From assembly GCA_005281725.1 (NCBI GenBank), contig SSBO01000009.1, positions 6,076,303 to 6,140,302 of the forward strand: a stretch of 64,000 bases of DNA, given 5' to 3'. This stretch comes from Wuchereria bancrofti. Taxonomy: Eukaryota > Nematoda > Chromadorea > Rhabditida > Onchocercidae. The position numbers and the translations under genes are program-made. The notes under the pieces were generated by a model. That model searched no databases, was not told where the DNA came from, and saw nothing but the letters and a program-made list of their open reading frames with translations. Every line of letters begins with the position of its first letter. The first letter of the stretch is position 1. Shown here one piece after another: positions 1 to 13,396 of the stretch.

Positions 1-8
1 CTAAAACC

Positions 9-3000
9 TTATTTACTTCGACCAATTTTCAAAGCAGAATAGACTGTTTTAATTTGGAATAAACAAACCATCAGAAGTCTGTTTTCAGGTATGTGATGAG
101 ATCTTGCCCCTTTGGCCATAATAACATATGTGAACGATCCCGTCTCGGTACTAGAAATCTGCTTCCGCCCATCAGCCCGCAATACATTCCACTGAGTTGA
201 GAAACTGCATACATCTCTCAAATATGGATATGGATTATTTCATTTAAGCTTATTGAAAATAATTCTGAATTTAAAAAATGAAGTGAAAACAAAAAATAAG
301 CAGAAAGTTCTCAACTGAACTGGTGTGAACAAGGGATCAAGTTTTTAACAAACTGAATGTAAGACTAACTTTTCTTTCTCCACATTTTTCGGACATCCCT
401 GGTCATGTGGACATGGAGCAAATACATATCCAGGTTCCAATCTGGTTGGCAAAACTGTGTTTGGTGGTAGCTGAAATCAAACTGATTTGAAAGAAATTCT
501 TCTCTAGAAGCTGGAACTATAAGTATGAGACGATAATAATTCGGTAAACAAACAAGAAAGTGTATTAAACTCGAGTAGTTACCTAAATCAATACAATTCA
601 AATGATAATCATAAAGCATTGAAATACTACATTATTACTTATTTCTTAAACACTTCAAGCGTACCATATTTCTAATAAGATTATAACGCATATAGTTGGA
701 TAATTGTTGATCAGTCAAGATACTGTCTGCTTCTTCATTCAATACTCCTGCTTCCATCAAGACTTGTCGGGTTTGTTCTCGATGCAGTTCACAGCCACCC
801 ATAAGGATATAATCTCTGGCTTCCATTAAAGCGTTATAGCCACCTTTACAGCTTCCGTCAATCATTACCAAGTATCTTGAAAGAATTGCTCAACAAGCTT
901 TTCAAAAGATTTTGAACTTTCACTAACTTTCAGAAACTCTTTAACAGTATTTAATTTTATTTTTAATAATAAAACTCCTCGTTCGAAAGAGACAAACAAT
1001 TTAAGGATTAAACATGTTCACTTGTTTGTTCGCTTCCATAAATCTATTAGCAACTCAATACGTGATTCCTCAGAAGGCAATTCAGCAAGAAGACGATGCA
1101 CAATTATCACGTCAAAAGTGTTATTTAACGATGGGGCCAAAAATTTTCGGAAACTAACGTTTGGATACACAAATGGATGCCCACTGTTTTCACCACTGCC
1201 CTAAATATGAAGAACTTATCAACATAATATATATACTTTTTGAATTCAGTCATAGGAAACCTCTGTATAAAACGCAATGAATTATAAGCTATAATTATTG
1301 CATAATGAATCAACAATAAGTGATAAGCATACCCTTAAAACGTCCATGCAAAACTGACTTATTTCTTCATTTGGATCGATCAGCTGATAACTTTTGACTT
1401 GTTCTCCCCACTGTTCGAATGCTGCCCAAAATGCAGCACCAGAACCACTTCCGTAGTCCAAAACTGTTTCTGGGATGTATCCATTATTTACGAATTCTTG
1501 TAAGACAAAACGAACTTCTGCATAGTTAGGTGCAAACCTAAAAATTGCAAGCTGTGAAATATTTAATACATACTGACTACTTCATTGTCGTTTTTCTGTG
1601 TTGAGTGCTAGGAAAAACTTGCTCAAATGAAATACATTAAAATGGAAATCGAAAATTACAGAAATCGAAGTACTGAAACAAATTCTGGTAATTCAAATAC
1701 CAAATCATGTTATTCATATCACTAAACAGTCAACAGCATCAAATGGATGGGATAATAAAGCAAGCACTGCAAAGGGAATTGAAAAAACATTCATGATTAA
1801 CTCTGCATTGCGAAACTACACAATGTATTTAACGCATTTCAACAGTAAAAAACGAATGTCAATTCTTCACGATAAGAGAAATAAAACGTTAAATGAAATT
1901 AGATGAAATAAATAGCATCCATGAGCAAAATTAAACAGTTGTTTGGCTGAAATGTTCTCTGCCAAAAACTAGAAGAAATCAAGAATGTACCTGGCTAAGG
2001 TATAAGCTGCAGCATGCTCGCGCGTTTTAAAGTCCAGTGGTTTCCAGTTATACCTCGCGTTGCGCAGCAATTTACCTACTTTCTTTTTCACTTCCAAATC
2101 TAATGCTTCCAGCTAAATTAAATTCCATGAACTAACCCGTCTTGTTTAAATTTTAAATTTCAAATACCTGCTGCTGATATAATGCACTATAATAACAAAT
2201 ATCAGAGAATTTCATTACTCATGAACTCATTTGGTTTCAATACATTTAAAAGTTAAGTGTATTGAAAGCAAATTCATCAAAAAAAAAAAACAGAATCGAA
2301 ACTAACAACTTTCTGACTGACAGAATTGCGATCCGGAAATCCACCTTCGGCTTCCAACATTTTCTTAATTTCATGACGTGCTTCTTGCACCTCTTTCGGT
2401 GACGCCGGAAACTGACGCTGACTCAGCTTTTCTTTTAACTGAAAATGCCCAAGATTTGGAATTTGCAAAATTAACACAAAGTCTATAGGATTTTTGCGCT
2501 TTACTAAAGCCAGTAACAAAACTATTCATTATTTTGTGCACCACTGAATAAAACAAATGTATATTTGCTCGAAATGTAAAAATAAAAACAAGACAATTAG
2601 TGATTAGAAAAGGCATAAAGAATCCATAAGAACTGCTGACCTATATATAACATCAGTGACAGCTGAAGAAAATGAAATTTGCAATTTTAACGGCTTTAAT
2701 TAAACAACCTCATCATATAAGAATTTCGTTATTTACACCAACAAAAAAAGCACTGTCGACTGATTAGTGTTTTTCGGCTGTTCCTTTTGTACAGAATATT
2801 TTATCTAACAACCAAAAAGTAAATTAATTGAAGCCCGAATCAAAAAAATCATGAAGTTTTATCATAGGAATTCATACAAAATGACAGAGATCCAAAAATA
2901 ATTGACAAAAATGAGTTTCGGCATTCAAATAAATAAAAGAAAAATGATTAGGACCTGATCAGCTTGAGACTGTAGAATTTTCGGGTTTCTAGAACATTTT

Positions 3001-3723
3001 GTGAGTGCATTCCACAAGCCAACAATTGCTTTTTGTGGCAAAATCCCGTTGTATTTAAATCGCACTTTTTTCGCTGAAAGAAACTTAAAATCAGCAAAGC
3101 GTCTCGCGTGCCTTTCCGCAAAATAATTTTATAGAAAATATTTGATAAACAGAAGTTAATTCGGTATTATTCTGCTGAAATTCACAAAATATCAGTAACT
3201 TATTGATACACCTTATTCCCTCTCTCCTCTTACTAATTCTTATATGATATGGAGGAAACTGCAATTAACTAGTTGGTAAACACTACAATAATAGAACAGG
3301 CATTCATTGTTAATTTTCTTATGCCTCAACAAAATGTATGACACAACAAATTTATGAAATTTACACTTTTTCAAGAATCTTACACTTTTCCAAAAAGAAA
3401 AAAGATTAAATCTTACAAAATTCTCATGAAACTTGCATTACTTCTCAACTTTGTAGTCATTAAAGATGGTTGAAGAAATAATTAAAAAGTGTGCATAAAT
3501 TACGAAAAAAAGTTGTTTATCTATAACATTCGGGATTTATCAAACAAATTATCCCTTTACCACCGACATCCTTTAGCTGCATAATACTTTTCGAGCCCGT
3601 TTCAGCATTTACCGAAATGACATTAGCTCTTCCATCATCTACATCTTTCGCTAGTCCCAATGCGGTTCGTTGTCCAGCACTAAATCTGCATAGTGTTTGG
3701 AATACAGGGAGTATTTTTGTCAT
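9..3723 (-). CDS. METTL17: METTL17/Rsm22-family mitoribosome assembly factor, 9 exons, complete
   Basis: Exons in order: 3723-3561, 3073-2955, 2438-2307, 2112-1991, 1537-1333, 1200-1022, 875-665, 470-370, 216-9. They sum to 1440 nt, giving 479 residues. Family role (known): a mitochondrial matrix SAM-fold protein needed for small-subunit ribosome assembly, with a cysteine-bound Fe-S cluster. Seen here: a basic, mitochondrial-presequence-like N-terminus (MTKILPVFQTLCRF...); the SAM-fold glycine loop VLDYGSGSG at about 204-212; the family motif FAPCPHDQGCP at about 395-404; and a third nearby Cys at 414, so likely cluster ligands are present. Exon 7 encodes the family stretch LVMIDGSCKGGYNALMEARD. 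The start is the ATG at 3721-3723, because the frame upstream has only GTG. The donor of exon 2 (GTCCTA) is weak, and the donor of exon 3 could shift by one codon. The gene ends 8 bases inside the window, so its 3' UTR lies outside. Confidence 0.95.
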
Positions 3724-3766
3724 CCGCACTTAATTCACTGCAAACATTGATCTCTTTTCTTTATAG

Positions 3767-3933
3767 CAATCCTGAAAAATTACTTTTTGTTGTCTCGAGA
3801 CAATTCGCTCCTCAGTACAGCACCCCCACCACAACATGCACCAACCGCCCATACGCAACCACCGTCCATCAAAGAACCACTGAACAACGGAAAATACGGT
3901 TGTACCAAATATGAAAATGTGACATCTCATTAG
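3767..3933 (+). other. Proline/threonine-rich open frame behind a good splice acceptor, unplaced
   Basis: Directly behind TTTCTTTATAG, one frame stays open for 55 codons to TAG at 3931-3933 and reads as a Pro/His/Thr-rich tail ending NVTSH. It would be a 3'-terminal exon, yet the only gene just upstream is METTL17 on the other strand, starting 43 bp away. The stretch is rich in A and C on the + strand, which keeps several frames open by composition alone. It may be promoter sequence, an antisense exon, or a relic. No family is recognised. Confidence 0.2.
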
Positions 3934-6405
3934 ATAAAATGAGCACTGATGCAGATATTAGAAAAGCAGCAAGGAGGAAAGCGTTCTTCTCTAATAGTCA
4001 CATCATCTAAGTGGTCATTCTTGGGAACAGCAGATTTAATTAAACTCTTAACTATCATTAATGAGTAGAATTAGAAAAAGTAATCTTCTGGAATTATAGT
4101 TTGTGTCAATCTGGACCTCATCTAACGTAGTTTGATGTGAGGAACCAGTAAGAGTGTTGCTTAACAATGGTCGTTTTTCGGAAGAACAGATATAATTATT
4201 TGATGTCTTTCTACGATAGCATCTTTCAAGCAGGATATAGTCTGTTACATGTTTCTTGATTTTTGAATATTGCATGAATCTACAATTTTATCTGAGAGTG
4301 AAATTGAGTGCGTCTGTTCCTTTATGTTTTAAAAATTTCTTTATTGCTGTCTAACAGCTAAGTTAAAGATAGCAACAATCTTTCCCAGTGAATTATTTTT
4401 CCATCCGATCCAAACATCCGAAACTTTCCATCCGAAACTTCAGCACAGTATCAAAATGTGAAATGAAATTTCCTAGTTCTACTTTAGTACTAATAAGGAA
4501 TAAATCCAATTCCAGTAAAAATATCCGTCCAGTAATATTCATAACACAATTAATGAGTAATACTATTTACTTATATTTGTTGTTTGTACATAAATGGCAG
4601 TGACAGAGAGGATATACCTGTACAAATTAATAGGAAAAGTTGCTTATTAAGTCATACAATCATACACTTAGATGCACACCTAAGCCTGCAACAACCAGTT
4701 ATTAACAACTAATTCCGCTTGTTCAGCTAGCAACTAATTCCGCACTTCTGAACTAATTTCTCTTACAAATTATCCTTGGGATGTTTTTCTTCCTAAATAC
4801 TATTTGTCATTTCATATAATATCCTTTATCCTAGTTAGTGAATAAAAATTATTCCAAATGACAACAGCGCCGATCTCAACGAATATAATCATTATGTATG
4901 GAAGGAACACCTTACCCCAAAATACTTGACAATTCGAATTTGTGTCAAGTACTACTGAAATACAAAATTAACCTTATGTTCCTTAATGGCATTATAATTA
5001 TATTATCAATAAAGGTGCTTTATTCTTTTTATGATCATAATAATTTACAAACCACATTATTCTTTTTCGAAGTTTTGATTTATGCATCTGTTTTTGCCTC
5101 AAGTTTTACTTTCAGTCCGGTTGGAACTAAAGCTTTTATTATATATAGCGTTTATAAAGATTAGTTCATTTATTTTAAGATTCGTTCATTGATTCTTTCC
5201 CATATTGCATGTTACCTCTAAAATTTTCACTCGTGAAATCTCTGTTTCTAAAAAATTCCCTTATGATAAAACATATATACGCATTTGGTAAAATTTCGTG
5301 TACATCCCAAAATTTTACTAGACGCCAAATTTTTCCGTGAAGTTATTGCTACATGTTTTGCATAGGAATCCTTTCTTTGTGAGAATATTTTCACTTTACA
5401 GGTTACTTGATCTTGTTGCTACAGACAAAACATTCATAATACGCTCTAATTCATGCAATTATCAACTTTTATTGCTTCCACATGAAATGTTATTGAATTC
5501 TTCAAAATTTAAACTGTTGAATTTTAGACTGACTAGGCTTGGTTAAATATTCATTTTCAAAACGATGGATTAAACCATACATACATATGCATACATACAC
5601 ACAAACAAAAGTCATTAATTTGGTCAGATGCAGAATTCTGTGATATCAAATGAAAAAATGTGCCAAGTTTACGGATTGAATCCTGAAACCAAAAGTTTAT
5701 GGAAAAGGATTCTAATTGCATCATACCAAACGTAAAGGTACAGCCTTCTGCTAAAAGTTAAAGAAGTTTTTGAGTAAGGAATATACTAATAATAACGATT
5801 CTGTTAATGGAAATTTGAATATGTACAGTCACTGTTGAAAATTCTAAATGAGACTCTTGACCAGATGTCATTTTGCGATTTCCAAGTTGCTTAGTCAGAA
5901 ATACCAATCTTTTTTGAGTTATGTCGTAGTTATTGAAAGTAAGTGATCATGTTCTTAGCATGAAAGAAAGAAAGAATCTAGAAAAAATACAAGTAAATTT
6001 CTCGAAAAACTAGGAAATGAAATGCATAATTTTCCTGGCCATTCAAGTATATGGTCAGCATTGCTTCTCTTACTTTTTTCGTATGGCAAAGAATTTATTG
6101 GTATTTAACTTGATAGTTACCAAACAAATTGAATGCTAAAGGATCTAGAAAATAAGTTGGAAAGAATGCACAAACTTGCTTTTTTTTCCAGAAACTAGAA
6201 TTCGAAGTTTTTTGAAATAACCAGCATGCTTTTTTGTGAACTTTTTTGTGAAGTAATAATACCTTACAATTCCAGAGCCCCGCGACACGGCCAGGAATAT
6301 TTGGCCGTCTTATAGTCTTATAATCACATTTTGATTAAATTATAGGGGTTTTCCCAGTATCCCTAAGTTTTTTAAATTTCCTAGAGAAAAAGAAATACTG
6401 ATGCT
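3934..6405. other. Gene-free AT-rich spacer
   Basis: Between the METTL17 5' end and the G-alpha relic, reading frames are short, AT-driven and lack coupled splice signals. I see no RNA gene, long repeat or conserved motif. The open frames at 4388-4603 and 4898-5164 are dominated by Phe, Leu, Ile, Asn and Lys, as expected from random AT-rich DNA. Confidence 0.6.
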
Positions 6406-9400
6406 GTGGGTCTTTGCCAAAGTGAAGAGGAAAAAAACTACACGAAAGAAGTAAAGGGATTGGTCGTGAAATCAAAGAAAGTGCGATCGAAAGTGCCAAA
6501 GCTATCAAACTACTATTACTTGGTTAGTTCATATTTGCTATAAATATCGTTATTCTCTAATAAAGTGATTCTCCATTCTCTCTATTATTTTCAGTGAAAC
6601 TTATTATTCTATTTTTCGATGCTACTCCACTCAAATATATAAAGGATGGTCTAGTTATTCACTTTCATACACCAACATATTTCTAAACCAGTAAGAAGAG
6701 ACAGGAGGTGAAGAAAGAGAGTTGTAACACATCGGCAAACTTTTATTAGATATTAGTGTCATTAATATTGAAATAAAAAAAAAAAGAATTTTCAGGTACT
6801 GGTGATGAGCACATTGCTAAAGCAGATTTGGTTCATGATAAGATTTAATATATTTTTTAATTTCTCTTAATTAGACTGTTCGCCAGATATGCTCTTATTA
6901 ATGAACATCTGATCGATCAAATTATGATCGACTGTCTGATCATTAATGCTCATTGTATGAATGCATAATTTCACTGCGCTGATCAGCTAGACGAATGTAA
7001 TACTTCATAAACAAAGGTGTAATCTGTTTAACATTCAGTATCTTTGTAGAATTTTACACAGTAGTGGTTTTACGCAGGATGAAATGATAAAGCAACGTTT
7101 GGTTGTATTCGAAAATACAATTCATGCAATGGATGATATCTTGAAAGTTATGGAACGTTGTAGTGTTAAATTCAGTGATCCAGCCAGAAAGGTCATTTTT
7201 AGGAGCTGTCGAATACAGTGCATTATTCATTATTCATTTCCCAATATTAAATAAGACATTTTACTTCATTTTAATAAATTGTCAATTTTATCACCAAACT
7301 TTTTTATTTCCGTAGTTCTTCCCCTCCTTTCTTTTATCCTCTCGCTTTTTCTCCCTGTCAAGTCACTAGAATCTTTCAGTAACTCATGAAATCAGCAATC
7401 TATTTTACATTTTGATTTAATTTTTTTAACGAATTATTGGCATCTACCATCTAGTGGTCATTTAAAAAAAGCTCTGACTAGAAAAAAAGCAAGTCCTGAC
7501 TAGTGGTCACTTGAATAATTACATAGTTTATTTAAAAATAATTAGTAATTTCCTGCAGGATGATTGAGCTGTCATTGCTCAAGCGATTAGCACGGAATCG
7601 AAGTCAATAACTTATGAGATTGCAACACAATCAAGAATCTGTGGTAAGATCCAAAATATTTACGAAAGAAGACATGACCATAATCTGCATGAGTCTGCTA
7701 AACAGTTCGGCTTAATTTAATGCAGTTTTATAATCAGAGAATTTGAGTTTGCAAATTATGAATGTAAAAACTAGAATAGAAGGCATCAACACCAAACACA
7801 GTTATTGTAATTTCCTTAATCTTCGATTCGTAAAACATTTTAACCATTGCAGTCATTCGCAGGATTTCATATTCCTCTTCTAACATAGAAATATTAACCT
7901 ATTTTATATTGCAGAAGTATCCATCTGCAACAATCTATAAACTAAGTTAATCTCATTGATTATTTTGACAAAAAAAAGTTTATAAATAGGATTGTAAACT
8001 GACGAATATAAATTAGCGTTAATATACTAATTATATATATATATATAAATATAAATTAGCGTTAATATATTAATTATATATATATATATATATATATAAC
8101 CCTAAATTAATTGAGATTGGGTAAATTAAATGATTGCTATCTTAACAAATTAATCATCCAAATAATGGAAAAATTAATGAAATGAATGATACGCTAAAGT
8201 AAGAAACAAAAAGAATTGAAACAACTATTTGAATTCGTTGAACTTAGTGTTCCAATTGGTTTATCAAAGCATTTTTTGCTTTTATGAAAGCCTCATAGCA
8301 CTAATAGCATTTCAATTCTCGAACTTTACGGGCCATTTAACTAATTAATGACTAATTATTAAAAATTGAATAAGCCATTGGATTGTCTTATAAAATGAAT
8401 TATTAGAGTCATTAAGTGATATTATGTGCGGCACTCCGAATGTCATTAATTTATGACGAAGTAAAATAAAACAAGGAAAATTGAGCAATTTATTCGTTTT
8501 TTTCTGAATATGACGTTTATACTTTAATGAACGAAAGAAGTACTAAAGGATTATCGAACAAATGAGTTCAATATAACATTCAGTTTGGAACTGTCATTAG
8601 TTATTCTATCTTTTTTTTTGTCCAGCAATATAATGAAAACTTGGTAAATATATAAATGGCAAATAGGAAAAAAGAAAGACCGTTTTTGCAGTTTTTTCGA
8701 CAGTATCGATCGTATAACATCTTTGGATTAGAAAACGAGTGAGCAGGATATATTGTTAACAAGAATAAAAACGAATGGAATTGTGGAAGTTCATTTTACT
8801 ATTAAAAATAGCCGATTCAGGTTTGTATTAGTGAGTAAAATATACTTTCGCTCTGCAGATTTTAGCATCATAATATAAGTCTTCACCTTCCTGGTTAAAT
8901 TTAAATTGGAGATCAGGTCAACTTGTCGCATCAAATGATCCAAATCTAAACATTAAAGATTAAGAGAACTCAAAATTCTTTTATGATCATTGATATCTTC
9001 AACGAATGATTCATCAAGGAAGCAAATCGTTGCATATTTCTTCAATATTTGATGTGGGAGGACAACGATCGGAAAGGAAAAAATGAATTCATTGTTTTGA
9101 GGACGTCAGCGTTGTTATATACGTTGCAGCTATTAGCGAATATGCCGAAGTTTTATTTGAAGATAATACTACTGTCAGTTCTTACCAAATTAATTAAAAT
9201 TAGAGGTTAATTGCCTTATCTAACTGTGATACTGTCATATCCCACCTCACTTCAGAATCGTATAGTGGAAAGTATGCGTTTATTTGAAACAATATGCAAT
9301 AGTCGACAGTTTATTAATGCTTCCATTATTCTATTTTTAAATAAAAAAGATTTGTTTATTGAGAAACTAAAATCGAAATCAATCAGGATCGCTTTTCCTC

Positions 9401-9889
9401 ATTACAACGGTCAGTTAAACAAGTTATCTCTTTTATCCATTTGAACAATCTCAAACTGCTTGCTTTCACTAATCACTAATCATTTAATTACATAATATTA
9501 TTCCTGTTTAAATTAACAGACATTTTTCCTCATTCTTGTAAGTTTCAAAAATGTTCTCAGAATTGAAATTGTTGCAACAATTGTAAAGTTGCAGAAATAT
9601 AGAATCATATAAAAACATCTTTTATCATAAATTGTTTTTTTTAACATTTGAATTCTGATATTTTAAAAAAAGAAATTATCCAGACTTAACATATTTTCCA
9701 GGACCTCAAACATACGAAGATTCGATAGCTTTCATAAAGAAAAGCTTTGAAGCCTAAAATACCAATCCAGAAAAGACAATTTATGTACATCAAACCTGTG
9801 CCACCGATACCAGTCAGGTTCAAATGATTCTCGATAATATCATCGTTATGGTTATTGAAAAAAATTTAAAGAAAATTGGCATGTTTTGA
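6406..9889 (+). pseudogene. Unprocessed pseudogene of a heterotrimeric G-protein alpha subunit
   Basis: Exon relics keep the family order and introns. 6406-6522: N-terminus GLCQSEEEK (myristoylation Gly, palmitoylation Cys) through KAIKLLLLG. 6796 to about 6850: damaged P-loop exon. 7078-7191: helical-domain piece around VVFENTIHAMDDILKVMERC. 7559 to about 7720: STESKSITYEIAT, then YERRHDHNLHESAKQF. About 7765-7835: TRIEGI and NFLNLRF. 9048-9173: switch II DVGGQRSERKK, then IHCFEDV and SEYAEVLFED. 9256-9409: SIILFLNKKDLFIEKLKSKS (guanine-specificity NKKD). 9702-9889: IYVHQTCATDTSQVQM (TCAT motif) to a natural stop after NLKKIGMF. Lesions: GTG where ATG is expected at 6406; a one-base loss in the A-run near 6434; a deletion of about 8 nt in the P-loop (6796-6816); TGA at 7565; frameshift and TAA at 7645; TGA replacing the switch II Trp at 9084; TAA at 9755. 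A functional protein from this copy is very unlikely. The subclass is not resolved. Confidence 0.93.
8008..8098. repeat. Tandemly duplicated unit with TA microsatellite
   Basis: A unit containing ATAAATTAGCGTTAATAT followed by a TA run occurs twice in tandem inside the large intron of the G-alpha relic. The second TA run is the longer. Confidence 0.85.
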
Positions 9890-12800
9890 ATTATTGTTAG
9901 GCATACTTGAATTTCTTCAGGAAAATGGATTATTTCCTCATCGAATATCATTTTACCTCCATCTATTTTAATGAGCAATTTGTTGTTTAGTAAGAAATAT
10001 ATCTGAGATATTATTAAATTCAAGCAGTTAAGCTACAGAAAATGCTATTGCATTTACTAATTCTTTTAAAGCTCCTATAACTTACTCATCCACTAACAAA
10101 AGTAACTTTTCATAGCTAATTTTTTTTTCAATGTTATTTTGCTATAGTGAAGACTTGCACTTAGAATAAAATTGAACTTATTCTTTGAATTGTCAAAATC
10201 GCCTTTGTAATATTGTAATTCAAGCAATAATTTATTTCATTTTACAAATCACAAAATATTAAAGCTTTCTCAAAATTGCTGTTAGTGTTAAAATTTTATC
10301 CTGTATATTACTTAAAATATTCTCAACCATTATTGTCAACTGCAGAATATTCTTTCCTATTTTATAACTAAATAATTCTGCGAAAATTAAAGCGTTGTTA
10401 ACTGTATCTTAAGAAATAAAACCTGAATGGAGTTCGAGAGTTTATCTCTGTATTATTATTTGAACAACAGCATGCAAACTAAAATTATACGTGAAATATA
10501 TCTCTTGATAATTGAGGGTGGTAATTTCAGAAATTGAAGGCTGTCAAATTCATATGTCAACTTATATTAAAACCTGATCTTGTCAGCAAAATTTCATTTA
10601 ACAGCTCTGTTTTCGGATCAAAACAGCATATGTCATTTGCTACAAAAGTGGAAATAAAAAAAATTTTTAGAAAGACAATAAAAAGACTAAAAGGTAGATT
10701 TGTATAGCGTATTTTCCTCATTTTCCTTGCTCATCATTAAGACATTTGAAATCGAAAAACTGTTTACTGTTTTCGAATAACTAGGACGTAAGGATTAGGA
10801 AATTAGCAATATGTTAACAACACTTTCGAAAGTCTTAAATACTTGAATGTTTGAATTTCAATGAAATGTCATACTTTTCTGTGTAAAGTAGAATTCATAA
10901 ATTCTTATTTATCTACTACATATTGAACTTCACAATGATCAGTGATTAAATATTTTCTTCACCTATTCATTTATTATCATTTTATTGTTCTACTCATTTC
11001 CTTTTCTACCTTTACATTTCAGTTTTTCCGTTTTTACAGCAAATAAATACATTGAAATACAGCGAAAACATAAAAGCATAAAATTCATAGTGTATGTATG
11101 CACAATTGAGCACGTCGGTTGCAAAATATGCAAAATAATATGATAATTGTCCAGTTATTGTGCATTTTTTGCAAGTGCGGTAATTTAACCAAACCGAAAA
11201 AAAGCATACTAAGTCATTATCGTAGGCTTTTTTTTCAATGACATAAAATATTTCAAAAAATTTTAAAACCCGCTATAGACATAGTTGCGACCTTCAAAAG
11301 CATTTTGGTATGTTTCGCCATTTTCTTCGTCTTTATTCTCTTCGCTCTGAGATAATCAAATGAGAGAGTTGCTGTTGTCTTTTCGTTATATAAAAAAGTT
11401 GAAATCTTTCTTTTTCCATAACTATAAAGGACTAATTCTAATTTTAATGGTTTCTTGCTCATTAATGATTTAAAATTTATTCATATGATGTATTCTCTTT
11501 TTTTTTTCAAAAATGAAAAAATTTACTTTAATTTAATTACAGCCTATATGTTCTGCATCCCCAATTTGTCATAATCGTCGTAAAATAATGTATTATCAAA
11601 TTAATGAAGTGTGGCGCTATTGACCATCATTAGAAATGTCTATGAACATAAAAAAAATGTAATTGATGTATGTTTACTGTCGTGCGTTCTTCGTCGCAGT
11701 ATGATTTTGCGGTGATACTTCAATTAGACTGATCATGAATTTCTTAGAAGATATGTTTATCATATTTGCTAGACTCTTTTACTATCTACAATTACGACCA
11801 GTTTTTTTATGCCAAACTTTTTATAAGAGTATATTTTCATATAAATCTAAAATAAATTTAACTTTTTTCATTAATTAACCGCTCGAAGAAATTCATTGTA
11901 TTAACTACCAGTTGACGGCGCCTTTTTCTTGCCGAGTTTAATTTTATTAATTCTTCCACTTCCGCTTTTTCTTTTCCTTATCTATTGTCAGTGAATGAGA
12001 TCTTCTAAAAGAAATCTTCGAAATGCTTTAGCTTAATTTTCACTGTGTAAACATTTGTTCCAGATGCAAGGAGTGCATAAAAAATCTGTCCACCGCCCTA
12101 AAATGCCTCAGCTTAATCTTTCACAGAAAGATGAGCAGTGTGATGTAAACCACGGAGGACACTTCCTTCTTTCTTAGTATCATTATTATGTTTTTCTCTT
12201 TTTTTTTACACAGTTTATTAATTATATAAGCTAGATTATTCTCGGTAGATGGTGAATGCGCACAATTTTCTATTATTTTTCAATTTGAAATTTGAATTTT
12301 ACGCTTTTTACAGGAATATATTGTCTAGAAATTAAAAAATGAAAACATGAAATAATGCACAAATCAGAGATCAAAACCTTTCAGTATTTTTAAATGTTCC
12401 GGTTGTAATAATCCTTTTGCACATATTCTAACATTCTAAAAATAAAATAAAGTGAATAAAATTATCTGGGTAGCATGTTTTCACATATCTGTCGTAGAAT
12501 ATCATGGCTGAAACATTGCACTCTTTCCAGAAGGTCAAGATATCAAAATTAAGTATTTATGCCATTCCGCAATAGTTGCCTTTTCCAATTTTAATTATAT
12601 ATGTGCTCATCTAAGGGAGAAATAATACATATGAGAAATTCCAGATTGGAAGCAAAGTGAATTCAAAAAATTTCGAAGTATAAAGTCCTTATTGTCATTA
12701 ATTAACACCAGAGCATTTTCCTGAAGAATTCTTCCTTAATATTTTCAATGAAATCTCTATCTTTAACATTTCTCCTCGTCATTTCAATAACACATCAAGC

Positions 12801-13396
12801 AAAATCTTTTTAGATAAATATAAAAATCGAAATATTTACTGAAAATGGAAGGTAATTTCTAGTAAAGCAAAATTTCTGTTTTGAATCCATAAGATGTAAT
12901 AGAAAGAAGTGCTTTCAAAATCTATAATGTTCTTTTGATACATTTAATATAACTTGTTTCTTAATCAATCCAAACGCCAATTAAAAGCTTTCGGAATTTT
13001 TACGCCATATGTACTTCATACTGTTGAAACATTGTTGTTATTGTATTCTTGTCACCATATTTTCTCATTGTTTGTCACCAGACTGATTATCGTGGTGAAT
13101 CTATTAGTCATGCTGTCATAGTTGTTTACTCTCTTTGCTTATTAATACTTCATCTTTTTGTTTGCATATTGCATTTCGCAAATGACAATATAACCAATCG
13201 AAAAGCACTCAATAACTTTAATTTCGTTCCTTTTTTTTAAGAAGCGCTCATGCAAGCGATAGGAATTTACGGTTCTTTTCATTTTTCAGAATCAGATGAT
13301 TACTTTCGCTTGGTTTTAGTCTTTAATCGGATTGTTTCATGGTTTTTTATAAAAGTCACAAGAGGAGTATCAGGCATAGGCGCATAGTAAAAGAAA
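9890..13396. other. Gene-free AT-rich spacer
   Basis: The frames here are short and AT-driven, and I found no exon with coherent splice signals. Two short related stretches near 12020 and 12103 share an ATGCYTYAGCTTAATYTTTCAC-like string (no more than about 20 bases). No tRNA-like or other RNA gene was recognised by eye. Confidence 0.55.

Noticed and set aside
7639..7650. Intron donor TG/GTAAGA in the G-alpha relic as an explanation of the stop at 7645
   Set aside because: The coding relic continues directly afterwards as YERRHDHNLHESAKQF, so no intron is present at that point.
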